Assembly: GCA_964244585.1 (NCBI GenBank)
Contig: CAXTJM010000010.1
Coordinates: 1-64,000, forward strand
Length of the DNA: 64,000 nucleotides
Origin: LMUY01 sp964244585
GTDB lineage: Bacteria > Pseudomonadota > Alphaproteobacteria > Acetobacterales > Acetobacteraceae
Reading direction: 5' to 3'
The notes under the pieces were generated by a model, which ran no database searches, had not been told where the DNA came from, and was given only the letters and a program-made list of their open reading frames with translations. A program made the translations under genes and the position numbers. Shown piece by piece: positions 49,671 to 58,470 of this stretch (position 1 is the first letter of the stretch; each line of letters begins with the position of its first letter).

Positions 49671-51610
49671 AACTCCTCCCATTCCTCCGGATCGGCGGCC
49701 GGCATCCGCTTGGCCGCTCCGCCGCGGCTGGCTTTCAGCACCGCGGCTTTCGCTGGCCGCGCCGGGGCGGGGCGGGGCGGCGGCGTCACGTTGGCGCCAG
49801 ATGCGCCTGTGCCGGCCGCCTGGCCAAGCTGGAACCGGCCGGTCAATTGCATCAGCGCTTCGGTCTCCTGGGCCAGCGAGTGGCTTGCCGCGGTGCTCTG
49901 CTCGACCATGGCGGCGTTCTGCTGCGTCACCTGGTCCATTTGGTTGATGGCGGTGTTCACCTCCGCCAAGCCGGATGCCTGTTCATGGGCGCTTGCCGCG
50001 ATATCGGTGACCACGCCGTCGATCTCGCCGACCTGTGCCACGATCCGCTCCAGCGAGCGGCCCGTTTCCGCCACCAACTCCACCCCGCGATCCACCTGCT
50101 GGGAGGAGGTGGAGATCAGCGCCTTGATCTCCCGCGCCGATTCGGCGCTACGCTGGGCGAGCGCGCGGACCTCGCTCGCCACCACGGCGAAGCCGCGGCC
50201 GGCATCCCCGGCGCGCGCCGCCTCCACGCCGGCGTTCAGGGCCAGCAGGTTGGTCTGGAAGGCGATCTCGTCGATGACGCCGATGATCTGACCGATCTGC
50301 CGTGCCGAGGTCTCGATCGCGCTCATCGCGGCCACGGCGTCGCGGACCACCTTGCCCGAATGCTCGGCATCCGCCTTGGCGGTCGACACCACGTCGCGGG
50401 CCTTTTCCGCGCCCTCGGCGGTCTTGCGCACGGTGGCGGTGATCTCGTCCAGCGCTGCCGCGGTCTCCTCCAGGCTGGCGGCCTGTTGCTCCGTCCGGCG
50501 GGACAGATCGTCCGCGGCCTGGGTGATCTCGGAGGTGCCGGAGCGGATCGTCGCGGTGTTGACGGCGATCATGCCCATCGCCGTCTGCAACTGCGCAGTC
50601 GCGTCGTTGAAATCTTCCCGCAACTGCTCGTAATCGGGCGCGAAGGCCTGTAGCAGCCGCACCGTCAGGTCGCCGCCCGAGAGCTGCGCCAGGCCGCCAG
50701 CCACCGCGTCGGCCATGGACCTCTGCGACGCCGCCGCAGCCTCCCGATCCTCCTCATGCCGCACGCGCTGGTCTTCGGCGGTCCGTCGCTGTTCGACTGC
50801 CTCGGCGGCAAGGCGGGTTTTCTCGATCGCGGCGGTCCTGAACACCTGCACGGTGTCCGCCATGGCGCGGATCTCTGCCAGTGAACCGCCGGTCGGGACA
50901 ATGCCCTCCATGTTGCCCGCCGCCAGGTCCCGCATCGCAGTCGAAAGGGCCTGCGTCGGGCGGGTGATCGAGCGGATGACCAGGGTCGCCGCGACCAGCA
51001 TCAGGGCCAGCGCGCCGAGTGCGACGCCGCCCAGCTTGATGGCCAGCGCGTTGAACGATGCATCCAGGTCATCCAGGTACACGCCCGTCCCGATGATCCA
51101 GTGCCAGGGCTCGTAGTAGCGGTACACACCCAGCTTCAGCGCAGCGTCCGTCTGGCCAGCATGGGGATAGTAGTATTCGACTTCCGCAAGGCCGTCGCGG
51201 ATCGCCCGCGGCATGACGTCCGGGATCCAGCCGAACCCCTTGCTGTCGACCTGCTTCATGAAGTCCATGCCCACGATCTTGCCATTGGGATGGCCAACCA
51301 CGATGCCCTTCGTATCGAGTATGAAATAGTAGTCGCCTTTGCCATGAAGCATCGAGACGACCTGCGCCAATGCCGCGGCTTGCGCGGCTTGCTCGGTCAG
51401 CTTGCCGGCTGCGACGGTCGCCCGATCCGTGTCGATCAGCTTGGCGAGCGCCTCGCTTTCTGTCGTGAGTTGCCGCACGCGTTCTGCCCGCATGGCCTGC
51501 CATTGCGATTGCAGGGCGAACCCCATCAAGGCCAGCAAGCCTAATCCGAACAGCGCAGTCAGCGCATAAAGGCGGAAAGACAGTTGCGAGAACGCGAAGG
51601 ATCGGCGCAC
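49667..51610 (-). CDS. methyl-accepting chemotaxis protein with Cache sensor
   Basis: 647-residue transmembrane receptor. TM1 at about 10-33, periplasmic Cache_2-like domain (GDYYFILDTKGIVVGHPNGKIVGMD, about 90-115, partly quoted), TM2 about 190-212, HAMP (RSITRPTQALSTAMRDLAAG), an additional coiled stretch, and the signalling hairpin with IDEIAFQTNLLALNAGVEAA (about 475-495). The extreme C-terminus EEWEEF is a W-x-x-F tether of the kind bound by CheR/CheB in alphaproteobacterial receptors. No chemotaxis genes are adjacent. Confidence 0.95.
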   Translation of the reverse strand: MRRSFAFSQLSFRLYALTALFGLGLLALMGFALQSQWQAMRAERVRQLTTESEALAKLIDTDRATVAAGKLTEQAAQAAALAQVVSMLHGKGDYYFILDTKGIVVGHPNGKIVGMDFMKQVDSKGFGWIPDVMPRAIRDGLAEVEYYYPHAGQTDAALKLGVYRYYEPWHWIIGTGVYLDDLDASFNALAIKLGGVALGALALMLVAATLVIRSITRPTQALSTAMRDLAAGNMEGIVPTGGSLAEIRAMADTVQVFRTAAIEKTRLAAEAVEQRRTAEDQRVRHEEDREAAAASQRSMADAVAGGLAQLSGGDLTVRLLQAFAPDYEQLREDFNDATAQLQTAMGMIAVNTATIRSGTSEITQAADDLSRRTEQQAASLEETAAALDEITATVRKTAEGAEKARDVVSTAKADAEHSGKVVRDAVAAMSAIETSARQIGQIIGVIDEIAFQTNLLALNAGVEAARAGDAGRGFAVVASEVRALAQRSAESAREIKALISTSSQQVDRGVELVAETGRSLERIVAQVGEIDGVVTDIAASAHEQASGLAEVNTAINQMDQVTQQNAAMVEQSTAASHSLAQETEALMQLTGRFQLGQAAGTGASGANVTPPPRPAPARPAKAAVLKASRGGAAKRMPAADPEEWEEF

Positions 51611-51751
51611 TGGATGCCCCCGGATTATCAGCCAACCCGAACATGGCGGTGAAAAGTAAAGATCTTCTTGCCCACTTCAGCTCACGCCGACCGGCTGGAC
51701 ACGCGACGCGCCGACGGCTAGGCGCTTGCCTCCCATCGCTGGAGAGCCTGG

Positions 51752-52489
51752 ATGTTTCGTTTGGATGGCAAGACCGCGCTGGTCACCGGGGCGTCCGGCG
51801 GCATCGGCGCCGCCATCGCGCGCAGCCTGCACGGCCAGGGCGCCCGAGTCGTGCTGTCCGGCACCCGGCTGGCGGCGCTCGATGCCGTGGCGGCGGAGCT
51901 GGGGCAGGGGGCCCATGTCTGCGCGGCCGACCTGCGGGACCCGGCGGCGCCCGACGCGCTGGTCGCCGCTGCGGAGCAGGCTGCCGGCCCGCTCGACATC
52001 CTGGTGAACAATGCCGGCTTCACCCGCGACATGCTTGCCCTCCGCATGAAGGACGAGGATTGGCAATCCGTGCTGGACGTGGATTTGACCGCACCGTTCC
52101 GGCTCACCCGCGCGGCCCTGAAGGGCATGCTGCGTCGCCGGGCCGGACGGGTCATCGCGATCGCCAGCATCGTCGGCAGCACCGGCAACCCGGGCCAGGC
52201 GAATTACGCCGCGGCGAAGGCCGGGCTGCTGGGCATGAGCAAATCCCTGGCGCAGGAGGTCGGCGCCCGCGGCATCACGGTGAACGTCGTGGCCCCCGGC
52301 TTCATCCAGACCGCGATGACCGACAAGCTGAACGACGAGCAGAAGCGGCGGCTGACCGATGCGATCCCGCTGGGACGGATGGGCCAGCCCGGCGACGTGG
52401 CGGCGGCCGTCGCCTACCTGGCGTCGGACGAGGCGGCGTGGGTGACGGGCGCCACGCTGCACGTCAATGGCGGCATGGCCATGCTGTAG
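51752..52489 (+). CDS. fabG: 3-oxoacyl-[acyl-carrier-protein] reductase FabG
   Basis: 245-residue short-chain dehydrogenase. NADPH motif VTGASGGIGAAIARSL (TGxxxGIG), NNAGFTRD, catalytic S-Y-K with SIVGS and GQANYAAAKAG, then VAPGFIQTAMTDKL and the C-terminal GATLHVNGGMAML expected for FabG. The 3' end overlaps the convergent glycosyltransferase gene by 76 bp, which is large. FabG is an ancestral match, but it is not next to fabD/acpP here; the chromosome may carry another copy. Confidence 0.92.
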   Translation: MFRLDGKTALVTGASGGIGAAIARSLHGQGARVVLSGTRLAALDAVAAELGQGAHVCAADLRDPAAPDALVAAAEQAAGPLDILVNNAGFTRDMLALRMKDEDWQSVLDVDLTAPFRLTRAALKGMLRRRAGRVIAIASIVGSTGNPGQANYAAAKAGLLGMSKSLAQEVGARGITVNVVAPGFIQTAMTDKLNDEQKRRLTDAIPLGRMGQPGDVAAAVAYLASDEAAWVTGATLHVNGGMAML

Positions 52490-54021
52490 TCCGGACGCAC
52501 CACGCCTTCCAACGCCGCGGCGATCCTGGCCGCCACGCCGGCCCAGTCGCTGGGGCGCTCCTGCCGGAACAGGCGCATGCAGGAATACCAGGGCGTATCG
52601 GACCGTTCCAGCATCCAGCGCCAGTCCGGTGCATGGGGCAGCATGACCCAGGTCGGAATGCCCAGCGCTCCCGCCAGATGCGCGACGGCGGTGTCCACCG
52701 TGATGACCAGGTCCATTGCCTCGACCGCGGCCGCCGTCTCCCGCCAATCCGTCAGGCGGGGGGACAGGTCGGTCACGCCGGGCATGTCCCCCACGTCCTG
52801 GGACCGGCCGCCGACTTGCAGGCTGACCAGGCTGCCCCGTCCGGTAGCCAGGATCGGGGCGAGGTCCGGAACGGACATCGACCGGCGGGCGTCATTGGAA
52901 TGCAGCGGGTTCCCGGCCCATGCCAGCCCCACCCGCAACCCGGCCGGCAGGATGCTGTCCCACTCCGCCACACGCGTGGCGTCCGCCCGGAGGTAGGCGC
53001 CAGGGCAGGGCACGGTGTCGAGCGTGGTGCCGAATAGGCGCGGCAGGCTCATCTGGTCCACCCACACGTCGTAGGCCGGCCGCCGGCCGTGGGCGCAGGC
53101 CCGCTCCACGCCGGGCATGGCGGCCAGCAACGGGATCAACGAGGTGGCGCACTCCACGACGACGCGGGCGCCGCGTCGTGCCAGCATCGGCAGATAGCGG
53201 GCGAATTGGATGGTGTCGCCAAGGCCCTGCTCCGCCAGGACCAGGATGGTGCGGCCGTTGAGCGGCCCTCCCTCCCATTGCGGGCCAGGTGCGCTGCCGA
53301 AGCTGGCCGGGAAGCGGCGCTTGCGCCACTCGTACTTTTCCCATCCGGCCTTCATGTCGCCGCTCAGCAGCAGGGCGACCCCCTGGTTCCAATGTGCGGC
53401 GGCAAGATCAGGGCTGAGGGCGATGGCGGCGGCGTTGCAGGCGACCGCCTCCGCCACCCGGCCCATGCCCGCCAGCAAGTGCCCCAGGCTGGCATGCGCC
53501 TCCGCCAAGCCGGGCTGCAAGGCGATGGCGTGGCGCACATGGTGCTCCGCACGGTCGGCCTCGGCCAGATCGGCATGGGCGTTGCCCAGGTTGAGGTGCG
53601 TCTCGGCATCCAGCGGGTTGGCGGCGATGGCCTGCCTGAAGGCTGCGACGGCGTCCGCTGGACGGCCCAGCGCGTTGAGCGCCGTGCCGCGCAACGTTTG
53701 CGCCGCGGCCAGCATCCGTTCGCCGGCGAGCGGGGCCAGCGTTTCCAGCGCCTCGTCCGGCAGGCCGGCGGCAAGCTGGGCGCGTGCCAGCGCCACGCGT
53801 CCGTCCCGGTGGGCCGGGCGAAGCGCGAGCGCGCGGGAGAGACAGGCCACGGCCTCGCCCGTCCGGTGCTGCGCGAGGGCGCATTGCCCGAGCAGGAACA
53901 GGGCATTGGGCTGGTCGGGCTCCGCCGCGAGCACGGCGTGCAGCAGGGCTTCCGCGTCCTCGTGCCGCCCGGCGCGGTGATGCGCGATTGCGCGGAGCAA
54001 GGTCTCGATCGGGTCCGACAT
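52414..54021 (-). CDS. TPR protein with a GT9-like glycosyltransferase domain
   Basis: 535 residues. The N-terminal two thirds of the first 270 residues form tetratricopeptide repeats, visible as repeating patterns such as HEDAEALLHAVLAAEPDQPNALFLLGQCAL, AVACLSRALALRPAHRDG and ETHLNLGNAHADLAEADRAE (each partly quoted). The C-terminal half resembles ADP-heptose-type (GT9) transferases: ILVLAEQGLGDTIQFARYL and LVITVDTAVAHLAGALGIPTWVMLP. Such fusions occur near surface polysaccharide or protein O-glycosylation loci. It is the last gene of puuD-rluB-rsmD and overlaps fabG tail to tail. Confidence 0.85.
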   Translation of the reverse strand: MSDPIETLLRAIAHHRAGRHEDAEALLHAVLAAEPDQPNALFLLGQCALAQHRTGEAVACLSRALALRPAHRDGRVALARAQLAAGLPDEALETLAPLAGERMLAAAQTLRGTALNALGRPADAVAAFRQAIAANPLDAETHLNLGNAHADLAEADRAEHHVRHAIALQPGLAEAHASLGHLLAGMGRVAEAVACNAAAIALSPDLAAAHWNQGVALLLSGDMKAGWEKYEWRKRRFPASFGSAPGPQWEGGPLNGRTILVLAEQGLGDTIQFARYLPMLARRGARVVVECATSLIPLLAAMPGVERACAHGRRPAYDVWVDQMSLPRLFGTTLDTVPCPGAYLRADATRVAEWDSILPAGLRVGLAWAGNPLHSNDARRSMSVPDLAPILATGRGSLVSLQVGGRSQDVGDMPGVTDLSPRLTDWRETAAAVEAMDLVITVDTAVAHLAGALGIPTWVMLPHAPDWRWMLERSDTPWYSCMRLFRQERPSDWAGVAARIAAALEGVVRPDYSMAMPPLTCSVAPVTHAASSDAR

Positions 54022-54044
54022 AGCGGAACGGTGGCGAAGCGAGG

Positions 54045-54626
54045 TTAACGGCGCGTGAAGGGGGCCGGTCCGTCTGTCGCAGGTGGGGCCGCGGTGTGAC
54101 GCCAGATCGTGACCCGGCCCGCCCCGTGCGTCCGGTCCGCCAGCCGGTCGCCGCAATCCGGCGCCTGGTCCCGTCCGGTTTCCGCCACCAGTAAGGCGCC
54201 GGGCGCCAGCCATCCCGCCGCCGCGAGCGACCGGATCGCTTGCGGCAGCACATCCGCGCCGTATGGCGGGTCGAGGAACACCAATCCGCAGGGTCGTCCC
54301 GGCGGGGGCCGCAGCACGTCCGCGGCGATCACCTGGGCCACGGCCGTGCGGCAGCCGGCGACGTTGGCGCGCAGCGCGTCCAGCGCCTCGCGATCCCGCT
54401 CGATGAAGACCGCGGAGGCCGCACCGCGGGACAACGCCTCCAGCCCCAGCGCCCCCGTCCCGGCGAAGGCGTCCAGCACGGCCACGCCGTCCAACCGGCC
54501 GCCCCATGGCGCGTGCAGGAGCATGTCGAACAGGGCCTGGCGCAGCCGCTCCGCCGTCGGGCGGGTCGCCAGGCCGGCCGGCGCGCGCAGCGTGCGACCG
54601 CGCCATGTCCCGGCGACGATCCTCAG
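54045..54626 (-). CDS. rsmD: 16S rRNA (guanine-966 N2)-methyltransferase RsmD, CTG start
   Basis: 193 residues. The N-terminus RIVAGTWRGRTLRAP, the SAM motif VLDAFAGTGALGLEALSRGA and the NPPY-type motif LVFLDPPYGADV identify RsmD, which methylates G966 of 16S rRNA. The first in-frame codon compatible with the family N-terminus (M-R-I-V-x-G-x-W-R-G) is CTG 54626, forming a CTGA overlap with the rluB stop. No ATG, GTG or TTG occurs in frame until far inside the SAM domain region. Start therefore assigned as CTG. Confidence 0.88.
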   Translation of the reverse strand: MRIVAGTWRGRTLRAPAGLATRPTAERLRQALFDMLLHAPWGGRLDGVAVLDAFAGTGALGLEALSRGAASAVFIERDREALDALRANVAGCRTAVAQVIAADVLRPPPGRPCGLVFLDPPYGADVLPQAIRSLAAAGWLAPGALLVAETGRDQAPDCGDRLADRTHGAGRVTIWRHTAAPPATDGPAPFTRR

Positions 54627-55405
54627 GGATCGCCAGCCGGGTCTTTGATGCGGACTGGCGTCGCCTTCGGCAGGTCGGGCAATTGCTCCCGCAGCACCTT
54701 GCCGGTGATCTCGTCCACCTCGCCACGTGCCAGGTTGCCCAGTTGGAACGGGCCGTAGGCGACCCGGATCAGCCGCGTCACCTGCAGGCCCAGATGGGTC
54801 ATCACCCGCCGGACCTCGCGGTTGCGCCCCTCGCGAAGGCTGACGCTGAGCCAGGTGTTGCTGAGCGCGCGCGAGTCCACCGCGGCCTCGATGGCGCCGT
54901 AGCGCACCCCCTCCACCGTGACGCCGTCGGACAGCGCGGCCAGCGCGCGTTCCGGCACCACGCCGTGGACGCGCACGCGGTAGCGCCGGGCCCATCCGTT
55001 GGACGGCAGCTCCAGTTGCCGTGCCAGGCCGCCATCGTTGGTAAGCAGCAGCAGCCCCTCGCTGTTCAGGTCCAGCCGGCCGATGCTTACCACCCGGGGC
55101 AGGTGATCCGGCAGCCGCTCGAACACGGTGGGGCGGCCCTCCGGATCGCGATGCGTGGTCACCAACCCCTCCGGCTTGTGGTAGCGCCACAGCCTGGCCC
55201 GGTCCGGCGCATCCACGACGCGGTTGTTCACCTGCACGATGTCGCCCGGGCCGATGAACGTCGCGGGATGGGTCACCGGGGCGCCGTTCAATCGCACGCG
55301 GCCCTCGGACAACAGCTTCTCCGCGTCCCTGCGGCTGGCGACCCCGGCACGGGCCAGCCATTTCGCGATACGCTCGCCCCGTTCCGCGGCTGCCGGCCCG
55401 CTCAC
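54623..55405 (-). CDS. rluB: 23S rRNA pseudouridine synthase, RluB/RsuA family
   Basis: 260 residues. N-terminal S4 RNA-binding domain (RIAKWLARAGVASRRDAEKLL and EGRVRLNGAPV). Catalytic aspartate in SIGRLDLNSEGLLLLTNDG, then EGRNREVRRVMTHLGLQVTRL, the RsuA/RluB signature. Start is a GTG (55405) in a GTGA overlap with the puuD stop, which gives the usual family N-terminus; a longer ATG frame begins inside puuD and is not expected. Target is probably U2605 of 23S rRNA if RluB. Confidence 0.92.
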   Translation of the reverse strand: MSGPAAAERGERIAKWLARAGVASRRDAEKLLSEGRVRLNGAPVTHPATFIGPGDIVQVNNRVVDAPDRARLWRYHKPEGLVTTHRDPEGRPTVFERLPDHLPRVVSIGRLDLNSEGLLLLTNDGGLARQLELPSNGWARRYRVRVHGVVPERALAALSDGVTVEGVRYGAIEAAVDSRALSNTWLSVSLREGRNREVRRVMTHLGLQVTRLIRVAYGPFQLGNLARGEVDEITGKVLREQLPDLPKATPVRIKDPAGDP

Positions 55406-56112
55406 GACGCGGCGGCGATGAACGCGGCGAAGATCCTGGCATCGCCCGGGTCGATCAGGAATTCCGGATGCCATTGCAGCCCCAGGCAGAAGCGGTAGCG
55501 GCCATCCTCCACCCCCTCCACCACACCGTCCGGCGCCACCGCGTTGACGGTGGCATCCGGCCCCGGGGTCGCGACCGCCTGGTGGTGGGCGGAGTTCACC
55601 TGCATCGTCGCGGACCCTACGATCCGGTGCAGCAGGGTTCCCGGCATGACGGCCACGGCATGACCGGGCTCGTCGCGCGGGTTCGGCTGCTCATGCTCCA
55701 GCGCGTCGGCGACCGAGTCGGGGATGTGCTGGATCAGCGTGCCGCCCAGCGCCACGGCCAGGAGCTGCTCGCCGCCGCAAATCCCCAGCACCGGCATGTC
55801 GCGGGCGAGCGCACCCTGCACCAGCGCCAGTTCCGCCGCCGTCCTACGGTCCTTCAGCGTCACGGTCGGGTGGACGTCGATGGCGCCATACAGCGCCGGC
55901 GACACGTCGAACGCGCCGCCGGTCACCACCAGCCCGTCCAGCCGGTCCAACATAGCGGCGGCGAGGGAGGGATCGTGCGGCAGCGCCACGGGCAGGCCGC
56001 CGGAGGATGCAATCGCGTCCGTGTAGTTGGCGCGCAGGGCATACCAGGGAAAGCGCGACCAGCCGCCGGGCGGCTCGGCATCCAGGGTCACGCCGATCAA
56101 GGGGCGGGTCAT
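55402..56112 (-). CDS. gamma-glutamyl-gamma-aminobutyrate hydrolase family protein (class I GATase-like)
   Basis: 236 residues. Class I amidotransferase fold: PLIGVTLDAEPPGGW at the start, nucleophile elbow VLGICGGEQLLAVALGG, catalytic HPEF in GLQWHPEFLID and the second helper VNSAHHQAV. These features match PuuD-like hydrolases that release GABA from gamma-glutamyl conjugates. No putrescine genes are near, so the substrate is open. It is divergent from tadA by 45 bp. Confidence 0.87.
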   Translation of the reverse strand: MTRPLIGVTLDAEPPGGWSRFPWYALRANYTDAIASSGGLPVALPHDPSLAAAMLDRLDGLVVTGGAFDVSPALYGAIDVHPTVTLKDRRTAAELALVQGALARDMPVLGICGGEQLLAVALGGTLIQHIPDSVADALEHEQPNPRDEPGHAVAVMPGTLLHRIVGSATMQVNSAHHQAVATPGPDATVNAVAPDGVVEGVEDGRYRFCLGLQWHPEFLIDPGDARIFAAFIAAAS

Positions 56113-56157
56113 GGCCGTCCCTAGACCCGGCGGCACCGTGCGGGCAAGACGCGCGGC

Positions 56158-56598
56158 ATGGACGCGATGGCGATTGCCCTGGAAGAGGCCGGGATGGCGG
56201 CCGCCCGGGGCGAGGTGCCGGTGGGCGCCGCCCTGCTGGCGGAAGACGGGACGTTGCTGGCCCGCGGCGGCAACCAGGTGGAATCGGGGCACGACGCCAG
56301 CGCCCATGCCGAGTTGCTGGTGATGCGCGAGGCGGCGCAGCGCCTCGGCACGTCCCGTCTGCTGCGCTGCACGCTGGCGGTCACGCTGGAGCCTTGCCCG
56401 ATGTGCGCCGCAGCCGCCGTCCACTTCCGCCTCGGACGATTAGTCTTCGGTGCGTACGATCCAAAAGGCGGCGGGGTGGAGCATGGCCCGCGCATCTTCG
56501 CCTCCCCGGCTTGCCTGCATCGCCCCGACATCATCGGCGGCGTGCGGGAGAGCGACTCAGCCGCGCTGCTGCGCCGGTTCTTCGCAGAACGGCGCTGA
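56158..56598 (+). CDS. tadA: tRNA-specific adenosine-34 deaminase TadA / nucleoside deaminase
   Basis: 146 residues. Zinc deaminase motifs HAELLVMREA (H-A-E) and TLEPCPMCAAAAVH (PCxxC) are intact, and GAYDPKGGGVEHG is a TadA-type feature, followed by the usual C-terminal helix ALLRRFFAERR. TadA converts A34 to I34 in tRNA-Arg(ACG). A guanine or other base deaminase is the alternative. Confidence 0.88.
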   Translation: MDAMAIALEEAGMAAARGEVPVGAALLAEDGTLLARGGNQVESGHDASAHAELLVMREAAQRLGTSRLLRCTLAVTLEPCPMCAAAAVHFRLGRLVFGAYDPKGGGVEHGPRIFASPACLHRPDIIGGVRESDSAALLRRFFAERR

Positions 56599-56609
56599 CG
56601 CGGGCGGCG

Positions 56610-57212
56610 TCACCGCCGGACCAGGCGGTCGTCGGTTTGCACCGGCGGCGCAACCTCGTCGCCGACGGTGTGCGCGATGGTGGGAACGGCCACGTCGTAG
56701 GCAGGCTCCGAGGTCGCCAGGGCGGCGGTCGGGACGGTGTGGCTGCGGGACAGGATGCCCTCCACCAGCGCCAGTTCCGACTCGTCCGCCCGCACCATCA
56801 CCAATTGCTGCCCGCGCTGCAGCCTGGACGCCGCGTCGAGCCCTTGCTTGTTCCTCGACGCCTGCTTGCCGATCGCGCCGATGACGGCCCCGACGATCCC
56901 GAAGATCACGGCGAAGAGGATGCAGGGCAGCACCCAGCCCGTCGCGACCAGCGACTCGGCGTACGGGATGGTGATGGCGCCGACGCCATCCAGGGCGCCG
57001 ATGCCGCCGCCGATCGCGGCCCCGAGGGTGGCGCCCGTCATGACCGGGTTCTGCGCGGAGCTCGTGGCGACGTCACGTGGCAGCCTGCCATCCGCCTCGC
57101 TGTCGATCAGGCTGACATTGGCGGGCGAAATGCCGGATGACGTCAGATCGGCCACCACCTGCACCGCCTCGGCGTAGCTGGGATAGAACCGATCGACCGT
57201 TCGCTGCACCAT
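56610..57212 (-). CDS. membrane-anchored general stress protein 17M-like protein
   Basis: 200 residues. The N-terminus VDRFYPSYAEAVQVVADLTSSGISPANVSLI is the YflT/17M stress-protein type domain (one beta-alpha-beta unit), and the middle has a Gly-rich stretch TGATLGAAIGGGIGALDGVG plus a hydrophobic segment VLPCILFAVIFGIVGAVIGAIG likely to insert in or associate with a membrane. The C-terminal repeat QLVMVRADESELALVEGIL resembles the N-terminal unit. Role in stress is inferred only from similarity of the domain. Confidence 0.7.
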   Translation of the reverse strand: MVQRTVDRFYPSYAEAVQVVADLTSSGISPANVSLIDSEADGRLPRDVATSSAQNPVMTGATLGAAIGGGIGALDGVGAITIPYAESLVATGWVLPCILFAVIFGIVGAVIGAIGKQASRNKQGLDAASRLQRGQQLVMVRADESELALVEGILSRSHTVPTAALATSEPAYDVAVPTIAHTVGDEVAPPVQTDDRLVRR

Positions 57213-57294
57213 CGCGACGTTTGCCCCTCTGTTTGTCGCCGTCCGCCGACCGGCCTACGATCGGCAGACGTTCGGATATACTAAGGAGTTCCGC

Positions 57295-58470
57295 ATGCCC
57301 GTCCATAATCGCATCGCCGATTTCGCCGCGGACATGACGGCCTGGCGCCGCGACATACACACGCACCCCGAACTGGCGTTCGGCGAGCATCGCACCAGCG
57401 ACCTGGTGGCCGACAAGCTCGCGTCATGGGGCATCGAGGTCACGCGCGGCATTGCCGGCACCGGCCTGGTGGGCACGTTGCGCAACGGCGCCTCGCCCCA
57501 CGCCATCGGCATCCGGGCCGACATGGACGCGTTGCCGATGCCGGAAGCCAACGAGTTCGCCCATCGGTCCCAGGCGCCGAACGTCATGCACGCCTGCGGC
57601 CATGACGGGCACACCACCATGCTGCTGGGCGCCGCGCGCTACCTGGCCGAGACGCGGAATTTCGACGGGACCGTGCACTTCATCTTCCAGCCCGCCGAGG
57701 AGAATGGCGGCGGCGGCGAGGTGATGGTGAAGGAGGGGCTGTTCGACCGCTTCCCCTGCGACATGGTGTTCGGCGCGCATAACGACACCACCATCCCGAT
57801 CGGGCAGATGACCGCGGTGCCCGGCGCCGTTTGCGCCAACACGGACGATTTCTACATCCGCGTGAAAGGCCGCGGCGGCCATGCGGCGCGGCCCTACCGC
57901 GCGATCGATCCGGTGGTGGTCGGCGCGCAGATCGTGCTCGGCCTGCAGACCCTGGTCGCGCGCCGGGTGGACGCGCTGGACAGCGCCGTGTTGTCCACCT
58001 GCCAGTTCCACGCCGGCAGCGCCACCAACGTCATTCCGGACGAGGCCCTGCTGAGCGGCACCGTCCGCACGCTGAAGCTGGAGACGCGCGACGCCATGGA
58101 GCGGATGATGCGCGACCTGGTGCAGGGCATCGCGGCTGCCAACGGCGCCGAGGCGGAGTTCACCTTCGAGCGCGGCTACCCTTCCGTGGTCAACGACCCG
58201 GCGGCCGTGGAGCGTGCCGCCAGGGCCGGCGCCAAGCTGCTGGGCGCCGACAGGATCATCCACGAGCGCCCGCCCGGCATGGGCGGCGAGGATTTCGCCT
58301 ATATGGCGCAGAAGGTGCCCGGCTGCTTCGTGCGGATCGGCCAGGCCGATGGCGAGAAGGGGACCAGGCCGGTGCACACCGTGCAGTACGACTTCAACGA
58401 CGACATCCTACCGATCGGGGCGTCGTTCTGGGCCACGCTGGTCGAGCAGGAGCTGGCGCGCCATGACTGA
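57295..58470 (+). CDS. M20-family amidohydrolase (hippurate hydrolase/IAA-amino acid hydrolase type)
   Basis: 391-residue zinc-dependent amidohydrolase. Motifs: HTHPELAFGEHRT, GIRADMDALPM, MHACGHDGHTTMLLGAARYL (metal Cys/His), FQPAEENGGGGEVM (catalytic Glu) and VKGRGGHAARPYRAIDP in the dimer domain. AAGGAG seven bases before ATG supports the start. It overlaps fumC by eight bases (CATGACTGA), suggesting coupled translation. Substrate may be an N-acyl amino acid. Confidence 0.92.
   Translation: MPVHNRIADFAADMTAWRRDIHTHPELAFGEHRTSDLVADKLASWGIEVTRGIAGTGLVGTLRNGASPHAIGIRADMDALPMPEANEFAHRSQAPNVMHACGHDGHTTMLLGAARYLAETRNFDGTVHFIFQPAEENGGGGEVMVKEGLFDRFPCDMVFGAHNDTTIPIGQMTAVPGAVCANTDDFYIRVKGRGGHAARPYRAIDPVVVGAQIVLGLQTLVARRVDALDSAVLSTCQFHAGSATNVIPDEALLSGTVRTLKLETRDAMERMMRDLVQGIAAANGAEAEFTFERGYPSVVNDPAAVERAARAGAKLLGADRIIHERPPGMGGEDFAYMAQKVPGCFVRIGQADGEKGTRPVHTVQYDFNDDILPIGASFWATLVEQELARHD

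Noticed and set aside
57275..57294. TATACT near the M20 start as a -10 promoter element
   Set aside because: It lies directly before the Shine-Dalgarno sequence, so the transcript would begin at or in the ribosome site; no matching -35.
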